DNA of 64,000 bases from Parvimonas parva (GTDB taxonomy: Bacteria > Bacillota > Clostridia > Tissierellales > Peptoniphilaceae): NCBI RefSeq assembly GCF_016552165.1, contig NZ_JACVDA010000006.1, positions 22,942-86,941 on the forward strand, in the 5' to 3' direction. Below the pieces are notes generated by a model that was given only the letters and a program-made list of their open reading frames with translations, had not been told where the DNA came from and did not search any database. Shown here one piece after another: positions 17,125-26,994 of the stretch (its first letter is position 1; each line of letters opens with the position of its first letter). The position numbers and the translations under genes are program-made.

Positions 17125-18948
17125 TTAATTAAAATATTGTTCATACCATTTTAAAAATGTATAAATTGTATAAACCTTACGTCCATTATTTTCTACATTA
17201 TTAAAGTGATTATCCAAAAGTGTATTTATCTTTTCAACGTCAAAAAATTCACCGACAAATTCTTTATTGAAAACTTCTTTAACTATATTATAATATTTTT
17301 CTTCTTTAATCCAATTTACAAAAGGAACTAAGAAACCTGCTTTTCTTCTCTTCGCCCAATCCTCCGGCAATTTGTTTTTAGCAGCCTTTCTAAAAGCATA
17401 TTTTGTAGTTGTTCCGTTTACCTTATGTTTTACAGGGATTGACCTTGCAAGTTCCCACATTTTTTTATCTAACAATGGAACTCTAAGTTCAATAGAATTT
17501 GCCATAGTCATTTTGTCTGCCTTTAGCAAAATATCATCAATTATCCACATATTCATATCAAGATACAATCTTTTTGAAACATCGTCCATATCCTTAACTT
17601 TATCATAATATTTTTTAGTTAAATCTCTTGAAGTTTCAGAATTTTTATACTTTTCTTTCAAAATTGAATTGGCTTGTTCATCAGACATTATATCAGCTTG
17701 TCCAATGTATCTGTCTTCAACCTTTTGTCCGTATTTCATAATAATAGTTTTACCACTAAAATGTTTTTTGTCTTTGAATTTTTTGTATAATTTACTTCTT
17801 AAACAAAATGGTAATTTTTTATAAATTCTTTGTGGAAGTGCCTCTTCATATTCATTATATCCTGCAAATAATTCATCAGCACCTTCTCCGGATAAAACTA
17901 CCTTTACCTGTTCTCTTGCAAGTTTTGATAAAAAGTATAATGGAACAGATGAAAGATTTGCATGTGGTTCATCTGAATAATATTGAACTTTATTTATTCC
18001 CTCAAAAAATTCGTCAGGAGTAATTATTTTTGAATAATTTTCTATTCCAAGACTATCAGAAAGCTCCTTTGCATAAACAGTTTCGTCAAATCCTTTATTG
18101 TCAAAGCCGACAGAGAAAGTCTTATTTGGCATTGCTGTTGCAACTACATAACTTGAGTCAACACCTCCTGAAAGGAAAGAACCAACTTCAACATCACTAA
18201 TCTTATGGTATCTAACTGACTCTTCAACTTCTTTTTCAATCTTACTTACAGCCTCATCAAAAGTCATTTCCTTATAGTCAAGACTTATATTGTAATAACT
18301 TTTTATTTCCAACTTTCCATTTTCAAAAATGTAATAATGACCCGGTCTAAGTTTCTTTACCCCTTTGAAAAAAGTTTCCTCTAACGGATTGTATTGAAAA
18401 ACAAGATAATGTTTAAGAGCTTTTTTGTTTACTTCTTTTTTGAATTTTGGATATTTCAAAAATGATTTTACTTCAGAGCCAAAAACAAAATCTCCGTCTA
18501 TCATTGTGTAATAATATGGTTTAATTCCAAAGTGGTCTCTCGCCCCAAAAAGTTTTTCTTTTTTGCTATCCCAGATAGTAAAAGCAAACATACCTCTTAG
18601 TTTAGCTAAAATACCTTCTTCGCCATATTCTTCATAACCATGCAAAATTACTTCTGTATCCGTATTTGTTTTAAATTTATATCCTTTTTCTAATAAATCA
18701 GCTTTAATTTCTTGGTAGTTGTAAATTTCTCCATTAAAAATTATAGCAATATCATCAGTTTCATTTAAAATTGGTTGAGAGCCCTCATTTAAATCTATTA
18801 TACTAAGTCTTCTAAAACCAAAATTAATTCCTTTATCAAAATAATAGCCATCACTGTCAGGTCCACGATGAACTATCTGACTATTCATTTCTTTTATTAT
18901 ATTTTCGTCTTTTATATCTTTACTATAAAATCCTACAAATCCACACAT
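17125..18948 (-). CDS. Glutamine-hydrolysing asparagine synthetase (AsnB/AsnH family)
   Basis: 607 residues. The class II glutaminase domain starts with the catalytic Cys2 (MCGFVGFYS) after removal of Met1 and runs to about residue 200; RRLSIIDL and FNGEIYNY are typical. The synthetase domain carries the PP-loop SGGVDSS at 260-266 and SGEGADELFAGY. The enzyme amidates an aspartyl carboxylate using glutamine and ATP. In lactic acid bacteria the paralogue AsnH amidates D-Asp in the peptidoglycan cross-bridge. Its position just ahead of the ATP-grasp ligase and racemase favours that over free asparagine synthesis, but both remain possible. It has its own promoter. Confidence 0.88.
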   Translation of the reverse strand: MCGFVGFYSKDIKDENIIKEMNSQIVHRGPDSDGYYFDKGINFGFRRLSIIDLNEGSQPILNETDDIAIIFNGEIYNYQEIKADLLEKGYKFKTNTDTEVILHGYEEYGEEGILAKLRGMFAFTIWDSKKEKLFGARDHFGIKPYYYTMIDGDFVFGSEVKSFLKYPKFKKEVNKKALKHYLVFQYNPLEETFFKGVKKLRPGHYYIFENGKLEIKSYYNISLDYKEMTFDEAVSKIEKEVEESVRYHKISDVEVGSFLSGGVDSSYVVATAMPNKTFSVGFDNKGFDETVYAKELSDSLGIENYSKIITPDEFFEGINKVQYYSDEPHANLSSVPLYFLSKLAREQVKVVLSGEGADELFAGYNEYEEALPQRIYKKLPFCLRSKLYKKFKDKKHFSGKTIIMKYGQKVEDRYIGQADIMSDEQANSILKEKYKNSETSRDLTKKYYDKVKDMDDVSKRLYLDMNMWIIDDILLKADKMTMANSIELRVPLLDKKMWELARSIPVKHKVNGTTTKYAFRKAAKNKLPEDWAKRRKAGFLVPFVNWIKEEKYYNIVKEVFNKEFVGEFFDVEKINTLLDNHFNNVENNGRKVYTIYTFLKWYEQYFN

Positions 18949-19006
18949 ATTTTCTCCTTAAGAATAATTCAAAATTTCTTTTTTACTGTAAATTTTATTG
19001 TAACAT

Positions 19007-19036
19007 ATTATATCTCATTTTACAAATTTTAAACAA
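19007..19036 (-). promoter_or_regulatory. Promoter upstream of the asparagine synthetase gene
   Basis: On the minus strand TTGTTT (19036-19031) and TATAAT (19012-19007) are 18 bases apart; the -35 lies inside the last codons of the MurE-like gene. It would let the asnB-ligase-racemase unit be transcribed separately. Confidence 0.5.
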
Positions 19037-20564
19037 TTCTATCCTTTAATGGAAATAAAATTTCCTCTCTATCATAAGAGCTGTTTTTTTCCAAAATATA
19101 GTTAAGTCCAATTCTACCTGCCTTATCCATTCCTTGACAACCTGCAAACATAACAACATCGTCTTTTTGTGCAAGGTCAATAACAGTTTCAACAGCCTCT
19201 TTTAAAGTGTCAAACAAATGAACCTTTATATTGTTTTCGTTCATAATTTTCAAAAATATATCTCTTTCTTCGTTGGAAACTTCATCTTTCCAAGTAACCG
19301 TATCCTTACTTAAAGTTGCATATATTTCTTTTAATTTTAATTTATCATTCCACTCAATAATTTTTAAAGCATTTTCTTCATTTAGTTCAACTCCACGATT
19401 TCCTCTTATTGCATATAAAAATTTTATATCGTTATACTGCATTTTACAAAGTGTTTCAAGAGTTACATCGATATTAACTTCATTTGCAAAATGGTCATCA
19501 ATTATTTTAAAATCTTTTTCAAAAATAATTTCAAATCTTCTTTCAACGCCTCTAAATTTTTTCAAAGCACTTTGAATTGTTGAAATACTTATTCCGTCCA
19601 AAAGAGCTATTCCTATCGCCACCATTGAATTCATAACAGAGCTAAAACCGGCAGTATTTAATTCAATATGAAATTCACCTTTTTTCAAAATTCCGTTTTT
19701 AGTTTCAATATCTCTATTTATGATAAAATCAAATTTACCACGACCTGTTGATAAGTCTAGATTTTTCATTGAAAAATTTTCTTCTAAACTATCCAATGAT
19801 AAAGAAAAAACTTTAGCCTTAGTTTTTGAGGCTAATTCTTTTATCTCCAAATTATCAAAATTCAAAAGAGCTATTTGATGCTCCTTAGCCTCAGTTATCA
19901 GCTTGGACTTTTCTCTTTTATATGCCTCATAGCTACCATGTTGCTCCATATGTTCTTTACTTAAATTATGGAAACTTACAATATTATAATCAACATCCTT
20001 TGCTCTATCCAACTCTAAAGCTGCAGAAGAAACTTCCATAATTACCTTATCAGCATTTTTTTCTCTAAAAATACTCAAATACTTTTGTAAATCTAAACTT
20101 TCAGGAGTTGTTAAATAAGACGGAATCATAAAATCATCAATTTTTACAAAAACCGTTCCAATAATTCCAACCTTAAGTCCTGCCTCTTCATAAATATTTT
20201 TAAGCATAAAACTTGTTGTAGTCTTACCATTTGTAGCAGTAATTCCAATAACATCTAAATCTTTACTCGGCTTACCATAATAATTATGAGAAATTTTTGA
20301 AAGAGCGGACCTTGAATTTTTAACTCTAATTTGAATTATATCTGTATCAACAAAGTCCTCAACTATACAAGCATAACAGCCTTTTTCCTTAGCTGAATCT
20401 ATATAGATATGTCCATCTGTTTTATATCCTTTTATCGCTACAAAAATATCATTTCCTGAAATATTTTTTGAATTATATTCTATTTTTTCAATTTCTTTTT
20501 CAATATCTAAATTACCTTTTACTTCTAAAATTTCTAAATCTTCTAAAAGAGTTTTTAATTTCAT
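19029..20564 (-). CDS. Mur ligase family protein, MurE-like but atypical
   Basis: 511 residues with the three-domain Mur ligase layout. An N-terminal MurE-type domain (FVAIKGYKTDGHIYI), the ATP-binding loop TNGKTTT (111-117), LTTPESLDLQ and EVSSAALELDR are as in UDP-MurNAc-tripeptide synthetase. Beyond that it departs from MurE: the usual DYAHTPD is replaced by DDHFAN (356-361), the usual glycine-rich GxGGxRD loop reads YAIRGNRG (384-391), and no DNPR or DNPA specificity motif is seen. It may be the lysine-adding MurE of a divergent lineage or a ligase for another amino acid. It lies 80 bases upstream of asnB, in the same direction. Confidence 0.7.
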   Translation of the reverse strand: MKLKTLLEDLEILEVKGNLDIEKEIEKIEYNSKNISGNDIFVAIKGYKTDGHIYIDSAKEKGCYACIVEDFVDTDIIQIRVKNSRSALSKISHNYYGKPSKDLDVIGITATNGKTTTSFMLKNIYEEAGLKVGIIGTVFVKIDDFMIPSYLTTPESLDLQKYLSIFREKNADKVIMEVSSAALELDRAKDVDYNIVSFHNLSKEHMEQHGSYEAYKREKSKLITEAKEHQIALLNFDNLEIKELASKTKAKVFSLSLDSLEENFSMKNLDLSTGRGKFDFIINRDIETKNGILKKGEFHIELNTAGFSSVMNSMVAIGIALLDGISISTIQSALKKFRGVERRFEIIFEKDFKIIDDHFANEVNIDVTLETLCKMQYNDIKFLYAIRGNRGVELNEENALKIIEWNDKLKLKEIYATLSKDTVTWKDEVSNEERDIFLKIMNENNIKVHLFDTLKEAVETVIDLAQKDDVVMFAGCQGMDKAGRIGLNYILEKNSSYDREEILFPLKDRIV

Positions 20565-20622
20565 AACATACTCCTTTCAAAACAAAAAACTAAATAACAA
20601 AAAAAGGTCTCATAAGAGACCT

Positions 20623-20696
20623 TGGAGGCGACATCCAGATTTGAACTGGAGATGAAGGTGTTGCAGACCTCTGCCTTACCACTTGGCTATGTCGCC
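20623..20696 (-). tRNA. tRNA-Cys (GCA)
   Basis: 74 bases with encoded CCA. Acceptor arms pair (GGCGACA / TGTCGCC), the D-arm and TTCAAAT T-loop are normal, and the anticodon in CTGCAAC is GCA. It is the last of three tRNAs in a row on the minus strand. Confidence 0.95.
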
Positions 20697-20705
20697 AAAT
20701 TGAAA

Positions 20706-20780
20706 TGGAGCGGAAGACGAGATTCGAACTCGCGACCCTCGCCTTGGCAAGGCGATGCTCTACCACTGAGCCACTCCCGC
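20706..20780 (-). tRNA. tRNA-Gly (GCC)
   Basis: 75 bases with encoded CCA. The acceptor GCGGGAG pairs with CTTCCGC (one G-T), the T-loop is GTTCGAATC and the anticodon stem-loop CGCCTTGCCAAGGCG gives anticodon GCC. Confidence 0.95.
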
Positions 20781-20783
20781 ATA

Positions 20784-20860
<77 letters not shown>

Positions 20861-21253
20861 TATAACACTTATTTTGTTTTTTCTAAAAAATTATTCTGTT
20901 TTAAACTTATATCATTTCTCACGATAGCTCATTCTCTCGTGCTTCGCACTAAACTAAGGCATTGCCTAAAAACAACTTCGTTGTTTTTGCCACTTCCTTA
21001 TACCGACTTTTCACTATCTGGGCATATAAATTATTCAAATTTTTTCTTTGATAATATTGAAATATAAATCAATAAAAAACAAAATAATCTTAACTCATAA
21101 GTACCTTGATATTATACAATATTAATATAACATTGTCAAGTATTTTTCTAAAAATATTGTTGCTATTAATTAATCTCAAATTGCTGTAAATTTAAAATTT
21201 TGAACAAAAATAAAATTTTTTTAAAATTTTTTTTATTTTTTGCCGTTTTTTAA
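20861..21253. other. Non-coding region: hairpin chain, partial tRNA-Phe copy and AT-rich leader
   Basis: No gene is supported. From 20920 to 20988 there is a chain of short perfect hairpins: CACGA/TCGTG (20920-20941), GTGC-TTC-GCAC (20939-20949), AGGC-ATT-GCCT (20957-20967) and a 9-bp stem with TTC loop (20968-20988). A partial repeat of the tRNA-Phe 5' end follows at 21001-21029. The remainder is plain A/T-rich sequence. Confidence 0.6.
21001..21029 (-). repeat. Partial copy of the 5' end of tRNA-Phe
   Basis: TACCGACT (21001-21008) and TATCTGGGCATATAA (21015-21029) repeat 20839-20846 and 20851-20865 exactly, with the intervening GAGC replaced by TTTCAC. The copy includes bases outside the tRNA, so it is a DNA duplication and not a second tRNA. 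Confidence 0.75.
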
Positions 21254-21281
21254 TTGATTTTTTTTTTTATTGTTGTATAAT
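21254..21281 (+). promoter_or_regulatory. Promoter of guaB
   Basis: TTGATT (21254-21259) and TATAAT (21276-21281) are 16 bases apart, leaving a leader of about 100 bases with no recognisable purine riboswitch. Confidence 0.55.
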
Positions 21282-21344
21282 ATATGTTAATATATTTTTT
21301 GATAAATTTTAATTTAATTGCTTTTTAAATTTTTCAAAAAATAA

Positions 21345-22850
<1,506 letters not shown>

Positions 22851-22858
22851 TTATATAG

Positions 22859-22900
22859 AAAAAGGCTATTCGTTTTAAAGCGAATAGCCTTTATTTTTTT
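22859..22900. terminator. Bidirectional terminator after guaB
   Basis: AAAGGCTATTCG (22861-22872) pairs with CGAATAGCCTTT (22881-22892); T-runs flank both sides, so it also ends the convergent ywlG-type operon. Confidence 0.85.
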
Positions 22901-22906
22901 TAATTA

Positions 22907-23449
22907 TTATTGATATACCGCTCTACTTCCACCAATCAATTTTGGCCTTGAAGTCAATGCCGTTAAATGAGCATTCCCTATTTCTTTTATTGATAATCTT
23001 ACCGGTACTTGAACAAATTTTACATGCATACCAATGGAAGTGTCGCCTATGTCAAGTCCTGCTTTCGCAACTATTTTTTCTACAACTACCGGATTTTTAA
23101 ATAATTCATAAGCTGAGGTTGCGACTCCACCACCCGCATTTTTTTGTGGTACAACATTTACTATTTCAAAATTATTTTTTCTTGCAACACATTTTTCAAC
23201 AACCAACGCTCTGTTCAAATGCTCACAACATTGAACTGCAAAATTCACATTTATTTTATCCAATTTTTCTTTTATAGTTTCAACAATCAGTTTGCCAACC
23301 TCAATATCTGTATCTTTTCCAATATGTTTTCCTTTTACTTCACTTGTACTGCAACCCAAAACAAAAATATCGCCCTCTTCAAACTTTGCCTTTTCAATAA
23401 GCTCGTCCATACAAATTTGTAAATCTTCTTTAATTTTCATTAAGTCCAT
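22907..23449 (-). CDS. TIGR01440/UPF0340 family protein (YwlG-like), unknown function
   Basis: 180 residues, normal for the family. Conserved segments seen are VLGCSTSEVKGKHIGK, CCEHLNRALVVE, NVVPQKNAGGGVATSAYE and SRPKLIGGSRAVY. The family is widespread in Firmicutes with no assigned biochemical role. It is last in the ribF-galE-MATE run, 11 bases after the MATE gene, and has an AAGGAGG ribosome site. Confidence 0.88.
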   Translation of the reverse strand: MDLMKIKEDLQICMDELIEKAKFEEGDIFVLGCSTSEVKGKHIGKDTDIEVGKLIVETIKEKLDKINVNFAVQCCEHLNRALVVEKCVARKNNFEIVNVVPQKNAGGGVATSAYELFKNPVVVEKIVAKAGLDIGDTSIGMHVKFVQVPVRLSIKEIGNAHLTALTSRPKLIGGSRAVYQ

Positions 23450-23460
23450 AAGAAACCTCC

Positions 23461-24792
23461 TTAAACCTCTATCTTCCTTAGAGTTCTAAAAAGCAATATA
23501 AAACCCGTTACAGCTGAAATAGCATCAACTATTGGATAACTAATCCATGCTCCTAAAACTCCAAATTCACCTACCATAATTATAACTATTGGAATATATA
23601 AAAGTGTTTCTCTATAAATCGATAATAAAAAATTGTATCTTTCCTTACCGATAGATTGGAAAAAGTATATACAAATATAATAAAAACTAAGAAGTGGAAA
23701 AACTAAGATAACATATTTAAAACTTTTAGTAGCTATCTCTAAAAGCCTTTCATCTTTTAAAAATAAATTTATAACAAATTTTACATTGTAAATCATAAAT
23801 ATCCAGATTATCGTAGATAGAGAAAAAACTAATACAAAACCTGTTTTTATAATTTTTTTCATTTTAAAAAAGTTTTTTGCTCCATAATTATAAGAAATTA
23901 ATGGTTGAATTGAACTACTCACTCCAATCATAGCCACAAACATAAACATAGATACCTTTGTAACTACGCCAACTAAAATAATTGCATCATTTCCACCAAC
24001 CGGTAAAAGCAAATGATTAAGCACACTAATCAAAATCGCATCCGAAAACTCTATTATGAATGAAGAAAAACCTATTGCTAAAATATTGCAAGAAATTTTT
24101 ATATCAAATCTCGGGATCAAACTAAAACCATTTTCTCTTTGCAATTTTTTTACATAGAAAAATGCAAATACAAAAGAAATAATTTGACTAAAAACGGTAG
24201 CAATTGCTGCACCCTCAACGCCCATATTAAAATGTTTAACTAAAACAAAGTCGATTACTATATTTATAAAAGCTCCGATGCTTGAAGAAAACAACATAAC
24301 TTTCATCTTTCCATAAGCAATATTCATATAACCAAAGACTGTTGTAAATGCTAAAAAAACATTCCCAAACATAACTATTCTTAAATATCCAACTGAATGT
24401 ATGAGTATTTCATCTCTTGCTCCTAAAAACATACAAATATCCTTAATAAACAAAAGAGAGATTGTTGTAACTAAAAAAATTATAATCAAAGTTAGTCCTG
24501 TTACAGCCGTTGTATATTTAGTTATTTCTTTTGAACGCTTTTCTCCAAGCCTTCTTGATATTAAATTTGAAACTCCAATTCCAAGACAAATTGAAATTGC
24601 AATAACGAGTCTTTGCAAAGGAAAAACAACGCTCAAAGCGCCTATCGAATTTGCTCCAACATATTTTCCAACGAAAAAAGTATCGACCATATTGTATAGC
24701 TCTGCAATCAAAATACTCAAAATTCCTGGAATTGCAAAATGCAAAAGCGCTTTAATAATATTATTTTCAGAATAAACACTCTTGGTGTCCAT
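23461..24792 (-). CDS. MATE family multidrug/cation antiporter
   Basis: 443 residues with about 12 membrane segments in two similar halves. The N-terminus IPGILSILIAELYNMVDTFFVGKYVG is the usual MATE opening (helix 1 followed by the P.....L...V...F...G pattern). These Na+ or H+ antiporters export drugs, metabolites or cationic compounds; the substrate cannot be inferred. It sits 14 bases after galE and 11 bases before the ywlG-like gene, and GGAGG precedes the ATG. Confidence 0.9.
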   Translation of the reverse strand: MDTKSVYSENNIIKALLHFAIPGILSILIAELYNMVDTFFVGKYVGANSIGALSVVFPLQRLVIAISICLGIGVSNLISRRLGEKRSKEITKYTTAVTGLTLIIIFLVTTISLLFIKDICMFLGARDEILIHSVGYLRIVMFGNVFLAFTTVFGYMNIAYGKMKVMLFSSSIGAFINIVIDFVLVKHFNMGVEGAAIATVFSQIISFVFAFFYVKKLQRENGFSLIPRFDIKISCNILAIGFSSFIIEFSDAILISVLNHLLLPVGGNDAIILVGVVTKVSMFMFVAMIGVSSSIQPLISYNYGAKNFFKMKKIIKTGFVLVFSLSTIIWIFMIYNVKFVINLFLKDERLLEIATKSFKYVILVFPLLSFYYICIYFFQSIGKERYNFLLSIYRETLLYIPIVIIMVGEFGVLGAWISYPIVDAISAVTGFILLFRTLRKIEV

Positions 24793-24806
24793 CGTTATAA
24801 ACCTCC

Positions 24807-25823
24807 TTAATCCTCATATCCATTTGGATTATTTAATTGCCATCTCCAACTGTCTTCACACATTTCTCTTATTCCATATTTAGCTTCCCAACCAAGTTCT
24901 TCCTTTGCCTTAGTAGAATCAGCAAAACATTCTGCAATATCTCCGCTTCTTCTCGGAGTAACTACATATTTTATCTTTTTCCCTGTAACTTCTTCAAAAT
25001 TTTTAATCATATCAAAAACACTATAACCTTCACCTGTTCCAAGATTATAAATTCTAACAGCTTTACTGTCTTCAAATTTTTTAATTGCTTTTATATGACC
25101 TAATGCTAAATCCAAAACATGAATATAATCCCTTACACCTGTTCCATCTTTTGTTTCATAGTCATCTCCAAAAACTCTAACATAGTCTAATTTACCAACT
25201 GCAACTTGAGTTATATATGGAACTAAATTATTAGGAATTCCATTAGGATTTTCACCTATTCTACCGCTCTTATGAGCTCCAATCGGATTAAAATATCTAA
25301 GAAGAACAATATTCCAATCATTATCGGAAATATACAAATCCGTAAAAATTTCTTCTGAAAATAATTTTGTTCTTCCGTAAGGATTTGTAACAGAAAGTGA
25401 AAAATCTTCTTTTATAGGAACAGACTTCGGCTTTCCATAAACAGTAGCAGAAGAGCTGAAAATTAAATTTTTTACATTAAATTCTCTCATAACTTCTATA
25501 AGTTTTATGCTTCCGTTAATATTATTATCATAATATTCTATAGGTTTTTCAACTGATTCTCCAACAGCCTTAAGTCCTGCAAAATGTATTACCCCATAAA
25601 TATCATTTTCTGAAAAAATCTTTCTAAGTATTTCTTTATCTCTAATATCACCTTTGTAGAATTTGAATTTTTTGCCACTAAGCTCTTCAATTCTTCTTAA
25701 AACTTTTTCGCTTGAGTTGTAAAAATTATCAATTATTACTACATCATATCCTTCATTTAAAAGTTCTATACAAGTATGAGAGCCAATATATCCGGCTCCT
25801 CCTGTAACTAAAATTTGTTTCAT
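24807..25823 (-). CDS. galE: UDP-glucose 4-epimerase
   Basis: 338 residues, the usual length. It interconverts UDP-glucose and UDP-galactose with bound NAD+. The Rossmann motif TGGAGYIGSH is at 7-16; the catalytic serine and YxxxK are in FSSSATVYGKP and NPYGRTKLF. GIRDYIHVLDLA-like and YNLGTGEGYSV segments match the family. It lies 9 bases downstream of ribF. In this context it probably provides UDP-galactose (or UDP-GalNAc) for surface polysaccharide. Confidence 0.95.
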   Translation of the reverse strand: MKQILVTGGAGYIGSHTCIELLNEGYDVVIIDNFYNSSEKVLRRIEELSGKKFKFYKGDIRDKEILRKIFSENDIYGVIHFAGLKAVGESVEKPIEYYDNNINGSIKLIEVMREFNVKNLIFSSSATVYGKPKSVPIKEDFSLSVTNPYGRTKLFSEEIFTDLYISDNDWNIVLLRYFNPIGAHKSGRIGENPNGIPNNLVPYITQVAVGKLDYVRVFGDDYETKDGTGVRDYIHVLDLALGHIKAIKKFEDSKAVRIYNLGTGEGYSVFDMIKNFEEVTGKKIKYVVTPRRSGDIAECFADSTKAKEELGWEAKYGIREMCEDSWRWQLNNPNGYED

Positions 25824-25832
25824 ATTTATCTC

Positions 25833-26759
25833 CTATTTTATATTTTTAATCAATTCTCTACATATAATTTCATCTTTTTTTAATTGTTCTATCAGTTCAT
25901 CAACTGAATTGAACTTAATATTATCTCTTAATCTTTTTAAAAAGCAAAGCTCAATATCTTTTCCGTAAATATCTTCATCAAAATCAAAAATATGTGATTC
26001 TATTGTAGATTTTTTATTATCAAAAGTTGGATTGTAACCAATACTTGAAAAGCTATAAAGTTCTTTTTCATCAACTATCGTCTTTGTAAAATAAACTCCC
26101 TCTTTTGGAATAACATAATTAAAAGAAATATCCAAATTTGCAGTAGGAAAACCTAGATTTCTCCCTCTTTGAAAACCAGAAACAACTTTACCCTTTATAG
26201 AATAAAAATTACCAAGCAAATCTTTTACAAGTTCAACATTTCCATTTCTTATGTATTCAATAATTTTTGTACTACTAATTTCCATATTATCTAAACTTAT
26301 CTTATCAACAATAGTACAAGATAAATTTTTATTATTCATATATGATTTAATAAAATCAGTATTTCCCCCACGATTTTTTGCAAATCTATAATCACTTCCA
26401 ACAACGATATGTTTTACATTTAAGTTTTCAGTTAAAAACTCCAAAAATTCTAATGGAGTTAAATTTTTAATCTTTTCAGAAAACTCAATGCTAAAAACAT
26501 AATCTATATTAAAACTTTCAAGCCTTTTTAATTTATCATAAAAGGACATTATCCTACTTGAACTCTGATTAAAAATAAAATCCTTAGTATGGCTTTCAAA
26601 AAGAAAAACAACAGTCTTATATCCCTTTTTAATCTTTATATTATTTAATTCAGAAATCAAACTTTGATGACCGATATGAAAACCATCAAAATTTCCCAGA
26701 GCTACAACAATATTATCAAATTTAAAATCACTTTCCAAATTCAATTTAAAATGCTCCAT
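25833..26759 (-). CDS. ribF: Bifunctional riboflavin kinase/FAD synthetase
   Basis: 308 residues, full length. It converts riboflavin to FMN and then FAD. The N-terminal nucleotidyltransferase domain (to about 180) has ALGNFDGFHIGHQSLI with the HIGH-like motif and GSDYRFAKNRGG, then ISSTKI; the C-terminal kinase domain has GFQRGRNLGFPTANL and a YNPTFDN segment. It is the first gene of the ribF-galE-MATE-ywlG unit. A good promoter lies just upstream. Confidence 0.95.
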   Translation of the reverse strand: MEHFKLNLESDFKFDNIVVALGNFDGFHIGHQSLISELNNIKIKKGYKTVVFLFESHTKDFIFNQSSSRIMSFYDKLKRLESFNIDYVFSIEFSEKIKNLTPLEFLEFLTENLNVKHIVVGSDYRFAKNRGGNTDFIKSYMNNKNLSCTIVDKISLDNMEISSTKIIEYIRNGNVELVKDLLGNFYSIKGKVVSGFQRGRNLGFPTANLDISFNYVIPKEGVYFTKTIVDEKELYSFSSIGYNPTFDNKKSTIESHIFDFDEDIYGKDIELCFLKRLRDNIKFNSVDELIEQLKKDEIICRELIKNIK

Positions 26760-26791
26760 AAAAACCCCTTTTTCATTTAATCTTTAAAGTA

Positions 26792-26820
26792 ATTATACCA
26801 AAAAAAAGAGTAAATTTCAA
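26792..26820 (-). promoter_or_regulatory. Promoter of the ribF operon
   Basis: On the minus strand TTGAAA (26820-26815) and TATAAT (26797-26792) are 17 bases apart, and TGG before the -10 makes it an extended -10. It starts about 30 bases before the ribF ATG. Confidence 0.7.
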
Positions 26821-26855
26821 TTTTGATACTAAACACTAATTAAAATTACTAAAGT

Positions 26856-26934
26856 TAAATAAAGTACCTGCTTGAAGACCTCTCCAAGCACTACGTTTTG
26901 TCGAGGTGACGTTTTAGGTGCTTTTTAAAATATT
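26856..26934. other. Structured intergenic element with terminator-like end
   Basis: AAGCAC (about 26894) can pair with GTGCTT (about 26920), enclosing GTC-GAGGT-GAC and followed by a T-run on the plus strand. The segment is richer in G/C than its surroundings and has no open frame. It could be the 3' end of a small RNA or a terminator remnant. Confidence 0.35.
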
Positions 26935-26962
26935 TAGTCAGTATTTATTAGTTATTGAACCT

Positions 26963-26992
26963 AAAAAAGTGTGTCCGTTAAGAACACACTTT
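26963..26992 (-). terminator. Terminator after the Mrp-like ATPase gene
   Basis: AAAGTGTGT (26966-26974) pairs with ACACACTTT (26984-26992); on the minus strand a T-run follows. Confidence 0.85.
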
Positions 26993-26994
26993 AT

